Assembly (NCBI GenBank): GCA_021234155.1
Contig: JAJEKV010000142.1
Span: forward strand, 1,542,466-1,606,465
Source: Isoetes taiwanensis
Lineage: Eukaryota > Streptophyta > Lycopodiopsida > Isoetales > Isoetaceae
Direction of reading: 5' to 3'
Length of the DNA: 64,000 bases
Shown: positions 42,841 to 54,600 of the stretch, piece after piece
Numbering within the stretch: position 1 is the stretch's first letter
Layout: each line of letters opens with the position of its first letter
The notes under the pieces: generated by a model
Told to the model about the DNA's origin: nothing
The model's input: only the letters and a program-made list of their open reading frames with translations
Databases searched by the model: none
Made by a program: the position numbers and the translations under genes

Positions 42841-43469
42841 GTCACCGTGCTCTCTTGTTGTCTGAGGATTGCGGCTACGCCCCCTTTCTTTCTTCCTCTG
42901 CAAGCAATCTTCCTTTCCTGCTCAATTAGGCTATGACCCTTTCTTCCTCCACAAGCAATTTGGGTTGCGTGAGCTTTCAAGCAACCTCTTGGATGGCTCC
43001 ACCAGTCGCCAGAGGACCATGGGATTATCTCGCTTGTCCAGATTATCAAGCCAGTTTCTACCAGCCCACCAAGATCTACCGCAGCAGCCCAAGAACTTGA
43101 AACTCATCCTTAAGCTTCTCCATAAACCCAGATCCGGCATAGCCACAGATTCTTCTAAGGACTCGTCTTCTTCCCAATGCACTCCGTCCACAGTCTTAGT
43201 CCCTTTGCCTTCTTCCCCAATTTCTGGCTCAATTGAGAAACTGTAGTGATCGCTTCTGTTTTTCTGACTCACATCCAGATAGAAGGCACTCCGATAGAAA
43301 GATATAACCTTCCCCAAACGAATAAAATCATAACTTTCTGGGGGCATGGCATACAAGGTTACTCTTTATTTGTTCTGCGTTGGATCGCATGTAAATGTAA
43401 GGAGGAGCTTGATTCAGAAAGTGATTCAATCCTTTTTTTTTTTTGTCTATTTGCTGACCAATCTCTGCT
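42841..43469 (+). other. Coding-like but interrupted stretch
   Basis: From the ATG at 42991 a short frame reads MAPPVARGPWDYLACPDYQA and stops after about 35 codons. Other frames stay open over 42869-43246 (plus) and 42931-43356 (minus) without domain signatures. It may be the 5' part of a decayed gene that includes the next feature. A T-run lies at 43431-43445. Confidence 0.25.
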
Positions 43470-43892
43470 ATGATCTCTAAAGTTTATCGCATTGCCGATA
43501 TGATTTTCAACAGCAGGCAGGGCCCTGCGCTTGCAAAGGGCAACAGCTCCAAATCCGATAGCCCCAAATCCAGCTTCAAGCAGGTAGTTCTTATTCGGGG
43601 CATAAATCAGGTGAAAGGTTATGAAGGAATAGAGCTTTTAGATGTTTTGATCACGTATCTTTGGAGAGTGCATGGCCTAGACTACTATGGAGTGACTGAG
43701 CTGAAAGAATCACTTAAAGGGCTTCGGCATATGCGGGCAGAAGGTAAAACTGGAGAAACAGTGAATGCTTTAGATTGGGAGAAAGAGTTGTCCTATTGGT
43801 GGTGGAGGCGCCATTGGTCCATATTCCTGTGCATGCATCAAAGGCGTGGCCCACTGTATCAGTTGCTGCATCTGGTTACGCATTCGGAGTAG
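43470..43892 (+). pseudogene. SERRATE-like fragment (Ars2/SE family)
   Basis: The frame contains VKGYEGIELLDVLITYLWRV, then HGLDYYGVTE and KGLRHMRAEGKTGE. This is the pattern of the central domain of plant SERRATE, the zinc-finger protein that aids DCL1 in microRNA processing and in splicing. After about residue 110 (DWEKELSYWW) the similarity ends, so the zinc finger and C-terminal parts are missing. The ATG at 43470 is only the first Met of the open stretch. No introns are seen, suggesting a retrocopied piece or one captured exon. It is not a complete gene. Confidence 0.6.
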
Positions 43893-44452
43893 CCTTCCGT
43901 TGATAGCTTCAGTTGTCATCTCTTGTTCCTCATCCTGTTCTCGGCCGAAAAGGTTCCTAGGTTGCCACTGTTGTTGTCTGCCCTGATCTTGGGACCCTGA
44001 GCTGGTATTCCTTACTGCAAGTATTAGTCACCACAGTTGTTATTCAAAGTTATACATCATGATGTCATTTATATGTGACTTCTTGTTAGCCATAAAAGAA
44101 ATCAAGTTGAAACTCAACTTATAAGTTAACAATGAGTTATAATAGTTGATATATTATAATAGTTGATATATCAGCATACAATTGGAAGCTTAAAATTTTA
44201 TTTAGAAGATAGATAATAGTACATGAAATTTAAAAACATCTTGGTACATATTAATACATAGAAAGGGGTAAAGGGGTTTGTCCTCGAGAGCCCTTCATAG
44301 ACTTGAAGAAGTTCTTCATGTCCTTGAGTTGAAGACCCTTGCCGACATTGCATAGAATATTTCGGGATGATCTCCCTCTTCTAATGCTCGAGCCATTTGA
44401 GGAGCTGGAAGTGGTGGTGCCGTAGCTGCTACTACTGTCATCGACGCGTGTC
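43893..44452. other. Non-coding stretch
   Basis: A short duplication (ATAATAGTTGATATAT at about 44138 and 44156) is the only structure seen. Confidence 0.4.
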
Positions 44453-45442
44453 TTAGATGACCCCTGGCGAAGTCGAGGCTGTAGAATACCACGGATCTTT
44501 TGAAGAGGATGTTGTAAGCGCCATCACAAGTGCCTCATACTCCTCCCCTTGTGGGCTGATGTCCTTGTGGAATACTATCATCTGGCCTTGGCTTAGGATT
44601 GGAAGATAGTATTGAAGGGCCTTCCCCTTTTGGGGTCCCGCCGACTGTGATCCTGTACCCTTCCTTTTTGCCGCTTCACCATAGAAGTGTATTGCTAGGA
44701 GATTTTCATGGTCCCTCCACATGGTGGTTGCATTGTCTAAGTTGATGCTGCTTGACCCCTCCCACATGATTCGCACTCGAACGGGTCGGTTAGAGCTTCG
44801 AACTCTCTCTGATTTGTACAACCTGCTTTGAATTTCTTGAAACTCCTCCTCTTGGATGACTAGCGGCTGGTGGTGATACATCTGCCTTATGTACTCGTAT
44901 GCCGCAATATCAGACATCGTTTCACCGGCATAAGAATGTCGTTATGCCACCTCTCTCAGGACTTCTTGATAGGAGTAGTCGATGAGGTCCCTCTGCAATC
45001 AGCCCCATGAGCTCGTTGATCCTGAGCCCTTCTTCTAAGCAGTATGGAAGATGGAGGATGTAGGCAAAAAGATATTCCTCTCCTTCGATCACCACTGGAG
45101 ATAGGGCCGTGACGCCTATAGGTGGTTCATTGACCCTCCTGATATCTTCATCATGCCTTGCTATCTGCCGCTCCATCCTTACTGCTAGCCTTCTCTTCTC
45201 ATCTTGATCGTCATCCCCTTCCTGTTCGTAGTCTTCTTCAATTTGAAGTCCCTCGCAGATGTGCCGTGGTAGACGTACTCCAAGGCCTCAATCTCGTGGA
45301 TTTGCCCTGATCTACCCTCGTGTTGAGGGGTGCGAGGTCCAAGGGCTGAATTCCCCACCCTGTTGATGGCCCTGAAGTGCATGAATAGAGATAGAGCTGC
45401 GTGTGCTGAGATATATCGATGCCTGTGACCCTTACAACTCAT
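44453..45442 (-). pseudogene. Frameshifted coding relic, unknown family
   Basis: Three minus-strand frames follow one another almost without gaps: 45442-45185 (85 aa), 45176-44922 (84 aa) and 44917-44453 (154 aa). At 45190 a shift joins KMRREG to RRLAVRMERQIARHDEDIRR, and at about 44990 another joins the second frame to RDLIDYSYQEVLREVA, followed by one stop and then the third frame. Together they look like a single protein of about 320 residues with a basic, helical middle (ERQIARHDEDIRR). I find no zinc knuckle, protease or RT motif. It could be the gag-like part of an LTR element or a decayed host gene. Confidence 0.45.
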
Positions 45443-46665
45443 GTCATCCAGGGTAAAAATTAGTGGCTAAACTTAGCCAAATGGCAAAATTTGTGGCCTT
45501 TTTTGGAAAAAAAAATGGCTATACTATGTCCCCTTTTGGGCCAAAAAAAAAGAAAATATTAGCCAAGTCTATTTCACGTCCCACCTCCATTTCGTCCAAC
45601 TTTAGCTAATCACAAGAAAGTATAAGTGCCAAAAATTGGAAAGTTTAGCCAAAACTTAGAAGCTTTTACATCAAAGTTTGGTGTACTTTAGCCAAATTAC
45701 TCTATAACCTTTATTTCTACTATGCTCAGTTAATATTTAAATCTTGAATTAGTGCAAAATAGTCAAATGATAGAAGATTTTTTTGTTTTTTAATAAAAGT
45801 TTAGCCAAAGGTAAGAAAGTACAGGTCGAAAAATTTGAAAAGTTTAGCTTAACGATAGAAGCTTTCGTCTCAATGGTTGGCATACTTTGGCCAAGTCTAT
45901 TTCACCACTTTGGATATAAAAGTTCCTTAATTTTTTCCTTGATGTCATCAGGCATGTTCTTCGTCCTATCCCACAACTGACTCTTGACTCTGGATTCCCC
46001 ACCTAAGACTTGACTTAATGACTCCAAGGGCACCCACTTGCCTCCTCTTGGAGGCCCGGGGGGTGCACCTCTATATATGGACATATGGCATGTGCGTTCG
46101 AGGGGTTACGTAAAAACCCCTGTATACGGCTTTTTGGAGTAGAAAAATCCATACTATAAAAGCCCCTATCCGTAGATTTACGATTGATTGTGCCAAATTA
46201 TATAATCCCTTTCTGACTTTGTACCTTTTGTGAGGACATAGGTCTAGGGTTCCATTTAGAGGCCACATATGCTTGCATGGACCCCTATGGACCTTGATCA
46301 CGTTGAGTTGGTCACGTTCCAGGGTAAACATGGCACATTGATCACGGGGTCTATGCAACAGAGGAGGTGAATAATCGAAATGTTTTTCCCATTACACCAT
46401 TGGACTTGAGAACTAGCTTAGAATGCTATTAGAATGATATTAGAATGAAATAGCTTATAACTTAGAATGATGTATGAGAACTAGCTTAGAGAACTATAGG
46501 GAAAGAAATATGGTATAGACCACGGGCGAAACAGCGATTTGGATGTTAGAACGCCTTGAAAAAAAACATTAACATGTGAATACGTTTATTATTACATGTG
46601 AAGCGTCCCTAAAGGATTCACTACCAAAATTAAATGGAACATTATGTGTGCCAAGCATTTTGAAG
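45443..46665. other. Non-coding stretch, nothing recognised
   Basis: The 45460-45920 part repeats the phrase TTAGCCAAA with variation, often spaced by 40-80 bp. Otherwise no structure is visible. Confidence 0.4.
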
Positions 46666-46783
46666 ATAACCACTTGCAATTGAGAATATTGCTCCCAATT
46701 TTTTGTACAATGCATATAATCCATATAACCACTTGCAATTGAGAATATTGCTCCCAATTTTTTGTACAATGCATATAATCCAT
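46666..46783 (+). repeat. 59 bp tandem duplication
   Basis: The unit ATAACCACTTGCAATTGAGA... occurs twice with a 59 bp period and no visible mismatch, implying recent origin. Confidence 0.85.
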
Positions 46784-46789
46784 ATAATC

Positions 46790-49700
46790 GCTCAATCTCG
46801 ACCATTCATTATGAGAATATTCCATGTCATATTCCCAATGCACATGCTGAGTAGTGCATGCTGACTTTGTAAACATTTAATGTCCTTGGAATGTTAGATA
46901 TTTGAAACATGTAAAAGTAGCCTTTCACATTTCTTCTAATAATTTTCTTGAGGACAATAGATTCTATTATTGTAATGGTGGAATCAGTAACGCTTCCACT
47001 TTAAATTTGAAAGGCGAGCATCTTTATCACTCTAGAGCTTCCACAAATAATTGGGCAGTGCAAAATTGACGTTACTGAAGGCACCTGTTAAAGAAACAGT
47101 TATTATTTTATTAAAAGAGATTTGGAAAAAAAAAACAAATACATTTTGAAAGTGGATATGGTAAGAACAGGAAATGCCCTCATCTTTCTTACAAGCAATC
47201 TACAGAACGCTGAAATAAATATTGTTTATGCAGATACCTGAGATGCACATCTAGACACAGTACTCTTGTTGGACTCAAAGAAGAAGATAGATGCATAGGA
47301 CTGTCCCATGTGTCCCATGTTCTGCGTAAAACTGATCCAACCAGAACGTAGAGTGGACCATTTATGCTTTCAGCGACTGTTCAGATGGAGGGGTAAGTCA
47401 GACAATAGCATTCCTTGTTACATATATTTATTGGCTTGGGGGCACTATGAGAGTCACAGCAGAAAAGTTTGTAACCGTTGGAGAACTTCAATTTTCAAGT
47501 GTCTTGGAGCTTTGGACTTGCTGTATTGCATTTTCATTCTAATTCAATGTCTTATCAACATGTGAAATTTGTTTTGCATACATAACTCATTGGTTGTTTG
47601 ATTAACAACAAATCCATGTCAGTTAGGTCTAGAACAGTGCCATTGCAAAAACGTGGCAAACAACTAATCCATGTCACTCAGGTCTAGAACAATGTCATTC
47701 CAAAAAAGTGGCAATTATGTGGTCAATCTAGGTGGAAATCCTCATGTCAAAGAATCCTATCTATTAAATTCTGGATGTTCTTTTATGGCTTTCCAAACAA
47801 CTGCATAGATATTTTAGTTTATTTGTTTCTGGTCTTATACATCGGTTTTACTTGATTGAAAGGATTGAGTGGACTAGTAAGACAGAAAAAAAGACACAGC
47901 CAATATTAGCTCTGTACAGGAAAACGATGGCTCATGCAAGGATCTAGCTGCTTGAGAATCCATTTTAAAAAACTTATGGCTACACTGCTGCTACCGATTA
48001 CCCAAACTATGTTGCATGAAATATTGAAGGGCATGATCTCTGCACCAGCATATCATGATTAATGTTCCTATCTCGACATTCCTCGTTGACCATAGAAAGC
48101 GAAAGACTATTATGATATGAAAGGACGATACTTATATATGCCAAAGCCTTTGGATGATGCGCGAAAAGTGTGGGCAGATGTTAAAAAAATTTTCCGAGAA
48201 TGGAAGAATTTTAAGATTGATGTATACTGGTCAAATGATATGGCAGACTGCCATTAAATATCTAATGTCCAAACTTAAAGATAAAAAAAACCAGTTGTAG
48301 CCAGAAAAACTTTTAATTTAGGTACATACTTTTGTGAATAGTAGAACTTGATGTTCTTATGATCTGCATCACCCTTACAGAAATGAGGCATTTTATGTTT
48401 TGTCAAAACACCAATTATAAATGTTAGTGACCATGACTCAATTGGTTAATCATTGAATCCTATAGCTTTCGCTCTTTGCATCATCAGAAACTATGGCAGG
48501 TAATTATAGTGACTTTAATTGTAGAACGATTTCCTTCTTTGAGGTTTTAAGAGTTATAATGCCAAATATCTACATTGTTCACAACGCAATTAAACAGCAT
48601 TGAAATATTTGCAAATAAAGGGGATTCTCCTCTAGAGGGTTCAACTAACTAAGACACAACAAATGAAAGTGCCATCATCCTCAAGATTGATCACAACAAT
48701 ACCTATCATAGTCAATTGTTTCCCTACTCTTCTGCTCGCATCCCTCAATTGGTTCAAATAAATCTATAAAAACTGCAATTAACATATAATGGAGACTACA
48801 CTAAAAAGCATTGCTATCCAAAGCAGACCCCATACATTCACCAAGTCCACCATTCCATAAAATCTTTCACGTTAGAGGTCATCATAGAGTTTTCAAAACA
48901 AAATCTTGCAAGTCAGGCCGTGATTATTTTCATGAAAGAAAATCAGTGGATAATAGTCTTAAAATGAATGGTCCCAAATGAAACCATATACTTAAGAGCT
49001 CTTCTTCTCATCAAAAGTTAAATTTTAACACACAAAAATAACAAGTTCGGGCAATACTTTACAAGAGCCGGAAATCAAGAACATAGCCATGTAACCTTAT
49101 GTAAAATCCATGGCCTTCCTTCCGCCTCGGTTTCACTACGACCACAACTAAGGATAAAAATACGTTTGAAAATTAGAAATTACAACAAAAAAGAAAATGG
49201 CAAAAGCCGAATAGAGAACAAATAGAGCTCGCTTTGCATAAAATCAAGCCTTGTAGACTAATTGCTATAAGCAAGATCAAGTATCACCATAAACTCGAAA
49301 ACCACCATCATAAATCGTACTGTAGGCCCACAAAAAGATGTGTATCATCTAGATAGACTGTCCTTTAAGCCCAATGTCAGATATCTTAAGCCATAGAATA
49401 CACAATATTTATGTAAGAGCTTTTGAAGACCTGCTTATTTTCGGCCCTATCACTAGCTCCAAGTCAGAGAGAAATGGATCAAGCTGCCTAAATCAATTCA
49501 CCCACGGATTTCCTTCCCGCCTTTGTTCCCCGCCACGCTCAAAGTTTCGGAAGTGGAATTTCTAATCGAGACTACCGACTATAGGAATAAAAAACCCTTT
49601 ACATTCACGCATTTGAACAATATTGCATATAGGTGCACCCCTTGTTTGAAGGAAGGTACCACTTCCTGTGGTAAGATCGCTGGTCATACCGCATAAATGT

Positions 49701-50340
49701 CCATGTAATAGGGGTTGAGTCAAGGTTGCATGGAGATCAAAGAGATAGTCAAAGACATGGAAGGCCTCCCTCCGCCGGAACTCACTGAAGGTCTCACTGG
49801 GCTCCTATATTTCCCCTTGTGGCATTTGGAGGAGTCGATTCTACTGCTAAGGGATTGGATTAGCTTAAGCCGAGATCAAGAGAGGTTTGGGGTGCTAGGG
49901 AGAGGGGCCCAAGAATAGTATTTAAAAGGAAAGATGCTCTGGAGCTAGGAATATTCCCCACCATTACATTAGCCCTATTAATTAGCCCCCCAAAAAATAT
50001 CTCTACTATATATAGTTATTCCTTATTATAATTAAAATTTGAAATTTTCCTAGTAGTTTGGTGTGTTAATTATGGATTTGCGCCATTTTTCATTCGGGTC
50101 TCGGATTGGGATGATTCTTCGATCCATTTTGGGTGAAATTTGATGCTCATGCATAATTTCTATTCCAATCTTACTAGAATGTTAATTTGACTCATCCTTT
50201 TTCCCTGCATCTATAATTTATCCTAACTTTATGACTCTACTACTTAGGAGAAAAAATTTCTCCCATTTTTCGAGGTTCAATGCTAGAATTTCCATCCCCT
50301 GCTAGGCCGGTTAAACTATTAAGTCAGAGATATGGTCGGT
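46790..50340. other. Non-coding stretch with one exon-like trace
   Basis: Mostly AT-rich and without recognisable genes. An open, coding-looking segment at about 48130-48257 (PKPLDDARKVWADVKKIF and on) is unassigned. The right end (from about 49900) would be the internal leader of the LTR element whose primer-binding site lies at 50368, but gag is not identifiable. Confidence 0.35.
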
Positions 50341-50367
50341 GCTAGCTCTTGTTCAACCAAGAACATT

Positions 50368-50379
50368 GCTCTGATACCA
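50368..50379 (-). other. Primer-binding site next to the 50.4-51.7 kb LTR
   Basis: The minus strand reads TGGTATCAGAGC (initiator tRNA-Met type), one base from the LTR end GGGAGCATTACA. Confidence 0.85.
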
Positions 50380-50380
50380 T

Positions 50381-51698
50381 TGTAATGCTCCCTACTAAAT
50401 ATACGACGCCCGGTCATACATCTCGTAAGAAATCCCCCATCCAGCCCTCTGACCACATTGGCCCTCCATCTATCCCACACTCAAGATATCCTCATGCAAG
50501 AAGGGGACACGGAGGTGCCTTGAGGCCCTTCCCCTATGGGCTCCTATAACCTGCCGGATACGTAGTCTCATGGTATCACCCATCAAGTCTACTCTGGGTT
50601 GCATCTCCCCGTTCCGATGAGGTAGGAAGGGTTCCATCTCCCCTTCCCGAGGTCTAGTGGCTCCATGGGTGGCTATAGGATCGTGGCGACACACGATGCG
50701 TTCCCCACTGAACTCCCCAAAACAAGAGATAGGCCAACACTTGCAACTCCTGAGGGTCAGGGCAACACCATTGACCTAGGAAGTGTCCACTCCATACCCG
50801 CTCAAAACTAAATGACCGACATTATAAGTTAGCCCACTATGGTCCCCCAAAGAGCCACGCCGCCAGGGACCCCATTCTTTTGCCATTGTATGGGTGTTAT
50901 TCCATTCCATAGCCCCCAGAGTGGGTTCCTATGCACAAAGCTACATAATAATAGGAACTAAGGGTCTAAACTAGAAGCATCATCTAGATAATAGCCACTA
51001 GGTCTCTACCCCTTCGCAATACACAAGAGGTGCAACATAAGATCAACCAACATCACATAACATGATCAATAATGAAGATATATCCAATCCTAATCACATG
51101 CATCTAACTTACAGTTAGGGTTTGATTACGGTTCCAAACCTAGCCCGAGGGTTCTAGGAAGGCTCTACTAGCAAGATAAGATACACTAGCCTATGAACTC
51201 TAGGTCTTACATGATCTACCTATGAAGCTACTACATATGAATACCGCCCGGACGCAACTCCTCTAACTCCCGGGGTCTCCAAGGACTTGATGATGAGTCG
51301 AAAGCGGATTCCTCCTCCTTCTCATGAGCTGCGCGCCTTTGGCCATCGATCGGTGAAGTCACGCCACATTTTAACTGTTCAAAACGAGTCTGAGCTAAGA
51401 ACAACTCACAAGGTAGGTGGAGCCAAAAGTGGCCTATAGGTTAGGTTAGGTTAGGTAATTATAGGTTAGGGTTCCATATCAACGCCCACGGGTTCAATGG
51501 GGCAAGCCTTCCATGTGGTGGGGTGCCCACAGTTGAGGCCATGTGGAAATGGTCTTAAGCCTAAGGTTGGCTAAGCTATATAATAATCCTAGCCATGTCT
51601 TTCCACTTTACTATAGGTAATATATAATGATAGGCTTGTAATGGTGACAAGGCCTGTGAAATATACCTATTTATGCATATATTTTCAAGAACATCACA
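50381..51698 (-). mobile_element. LTR of the same family as the solo LTR in LINE-A (1318 bp)
   Basis: On the minus strand it starts TGTGATGTTCTTG and ends GGGAGCATTACA, followed by the primer-binding site, so it is a 5' LTR with its internal region to the left. It aligns with the two flanks of the 10380-15343 insertion: GTATATTT near the start, TAACTGTAAGTTAGAT, AACTAGAAGCATCATCTA, CAGGGCAACACCATTG and CCCCTATGGGCTCC. It lacks a segment equivalent to about 14900-15170. It also has four TTAGG units near 51440. No 3' LTR was found. Confidence 0.8.
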
Positions 51699-54600
51699 AA
51701 TGTATCATCATTAACCGGACATTTTATTTCCCTACCGTGATATATGTTGTATTCGCCTTTTAGCTCGATGTTCAATAAAGTTTGTCGTCCTTCAAAATTT
51801 TATTAAAGCATCCGCTAGGGCATAAAGGTTTGGGTTGAACATTTTCCAATGTAGCATATTGGGGCATAGGAATTTCAATAAGATTTTGAAAAATATAGAT
51901 TTCAAGGGATGTATTTGCTAGAGTAGGCCAAAACTAGTGATAAACTGACCTTAATTTGTTGGATTTGCCTTTGCTCGGACATTTATAAAGACATATTATC
52001 AGAAAGTCTTCTTAAATCTGCATAATCTCAAATCAAAATAGTACAAAAGAAGGAAAGAGCAAATCGATCTATAGATTTCAATCTTCATTGTGAATCCAAG
52101 GCTAATAAAACCAAGCCTCTAACAAAATAATACAAGAGAAATGAGGATGAAAGCCATTTCAATTCAATTTAGAGCAAACACTTAACCTATCATGTAGATC
52201 AAATCTCAATAGCTCTACATGATGCCTTTTACACATGTGTGTTAATCTTCAAGCACCAATCTCCTCATACACCAAGAATATTATTTTAAGCAATGTGAAA
52301 AAAGGGGAACAAAAGGAAGGGGTAGGGGGGATGGTTGAAAGAAATTTCTAAACTAGCCTAAAAACCTGCATTGCATATTCATATTTTTAGAGAGTAATGC
52401 TATATCTGTAGAAGTGGTAAACGATAGAACGACAAATGGAAGGTTGTGTAAGGTCCGAGATACTAGAGTTGGCTTGTTTGACTATCTACTCATGAGAATC
52501 TCAAAACTGATTCACTACATCGTGTGTTAAAAATCCATTGGATATGTGATTTACGTACATAGCATTGGGATCTAAGATTACATTTAATATTGAATGGGCT
52601 ATAACATGAAAGAAATCGAGAGTTAGTTTTATTATGATAGAAACTTACTGTGAACGACGAATAGAAAGAAGAACACCAATAGAAAAATAATACACTAAGT
52701 AGAGACAAGGAAAAAGGACACAAACAACCTCCCCAAGTAAATAACATCCAATTCATAGCACGAAAACCATCTTTTTAGCAGAATGGACCAACCATGGAGA
52801 ACATACGCCAGCCAAACGGATATCGTGGTACCAAACAGATGCAAGAATGGCCCAGACAAGAATCCCAAGAGAGGCAAGGGATTCAATGGAAAATCCGGCA
52901 GCACGAGTGGGGATAGGGGTCATCAAAAAATGGGGGCATTATGGTACCTAAGGGATCCCTCCTTGTTGCAATAGTGATAAAGCCATACGTTTCTCATTAG
53001 AGAGCCACGAAGAATACCTTAATTTTTAGCTTTAAAGTCACATTCTCTTAATTCATGTATTACCCTGCGGTTTGTGCACTTATTATTAACCCCCACACAT
53101 TGATGGCGAACACTCCTAGAGCTATTAGCCATATCACTATTACTGATATCAGTGCAGCAAATAGAGTCCTCTCCTGCATTGCCATATTCCTCAACCCTTC
53201 CACCTCTCTTGCTTGTACATTTGTGTTTTAAAAATCTTTACCTTCGGAATATGTTTCTGCTTGCTTCCTACTATGCTATAGTGTGATCCATCTCTTCTGG
53301 CTAGCAAGCATTTAAAGGCGAAAAGTTGGGCTTTTTAAAATTACGTGTAAAGCATCTTAATGAAGAAGCCATACTTTATCATTTTGAAAGGTAAATAGTA
53401 TAATATGGTAAATTTAGAGTAAGCTTATGCATTTTAGGGACAACGTCGGGCTCAAGTACCGCTGCCTTTCTTGAGCCCCCTATGCCAAAGTTTGTGTTCC
53501 GCTTCCTGTAAACCATTAAGCATTGCTTATTGAGCATTGTTTCTACATATTTGTCCTCATATTCACATTTGGAATGGACGATACTCTAGCAGTTTTTGCC
53601 ATCGCCTCGGTCAGCCACAATATCTTCAATGGACGCCCCACAGTATTTAGAGTCCGAGATGTAATATTTTCTCGATTCCCTTTGGTGGTATCGCCAAATC
53701 TCGCTATCACGTGGTATTTCCGCAAAAAATGGTATTTCCCGGCCAAAAGTGGTATTCGCCAAACCAAATCAGGCGCTGAGTCAGATATTTGGTCAAACTC
53801 ATTCTTGTAGAGCCTGCGGGCGGCTTGAGCTCGCTTCCAAAAGCCCTTCTAATCACTTTGTCTCGCTCTTTGATGGTTTTGTTGAAGAAAAGAAGCAATC
53901 TTGAGCTCAGATAGAATCGATGATCCAAAATATTCCAAAACTGTTGGTTCTAGGTTTGTTGGAAGTTTCTAGGCTTGAAAACTGGGTGAAGTAAAACACT
54001 GACATAATGGATGATAATGGGTGGCTGAAAATAAAAAAGTCCGAAATACTCCCATCCGGAAATAAGCCACATCCGGGGGACTTAAATACGGCGGTCCTCA
54101 ATACTTGCTGTTGGTTTGTTTCTTGCAGATTGGCCCTCGCGTGAAGAAGCTTTCGTTCTATTCGGGAGGGCTATTTACGTTAGTCATCTGAAGCAGCAAA
54201 AAGCCAAGGTTCAATTGCATTTTCTGCCGTACACAATACCACATACCAGTTTTCCTCCGCAGCTGAATCAAATTGCTCTTCCTGCTCTAAAGAGGAAGAA
54301 AAAGAAGACTACTATATGAGATTCCGCATGCTTATGCGCGCCATTTTCACAGAAAATGACAAAATTAGCAAAGAGCAACTAAATAAAACAAATCAACCAG
54401 CATAATCTATCAGAGATTTTAACTTAACTACATCAAAGAAATCAAGCACTTAACTTAGCTAGAACTAGAAGATCTTAGCAGTAATATATCTAGAAGGAAA
54501 CTCTTAATGTGAAGAAGAAGATCTGAGCTGCAAAATAAATGAAAGAGGAGGAAGTTTGCCCTATTAAAACAAACTGTTATATAAACTCCTATCATATGGT

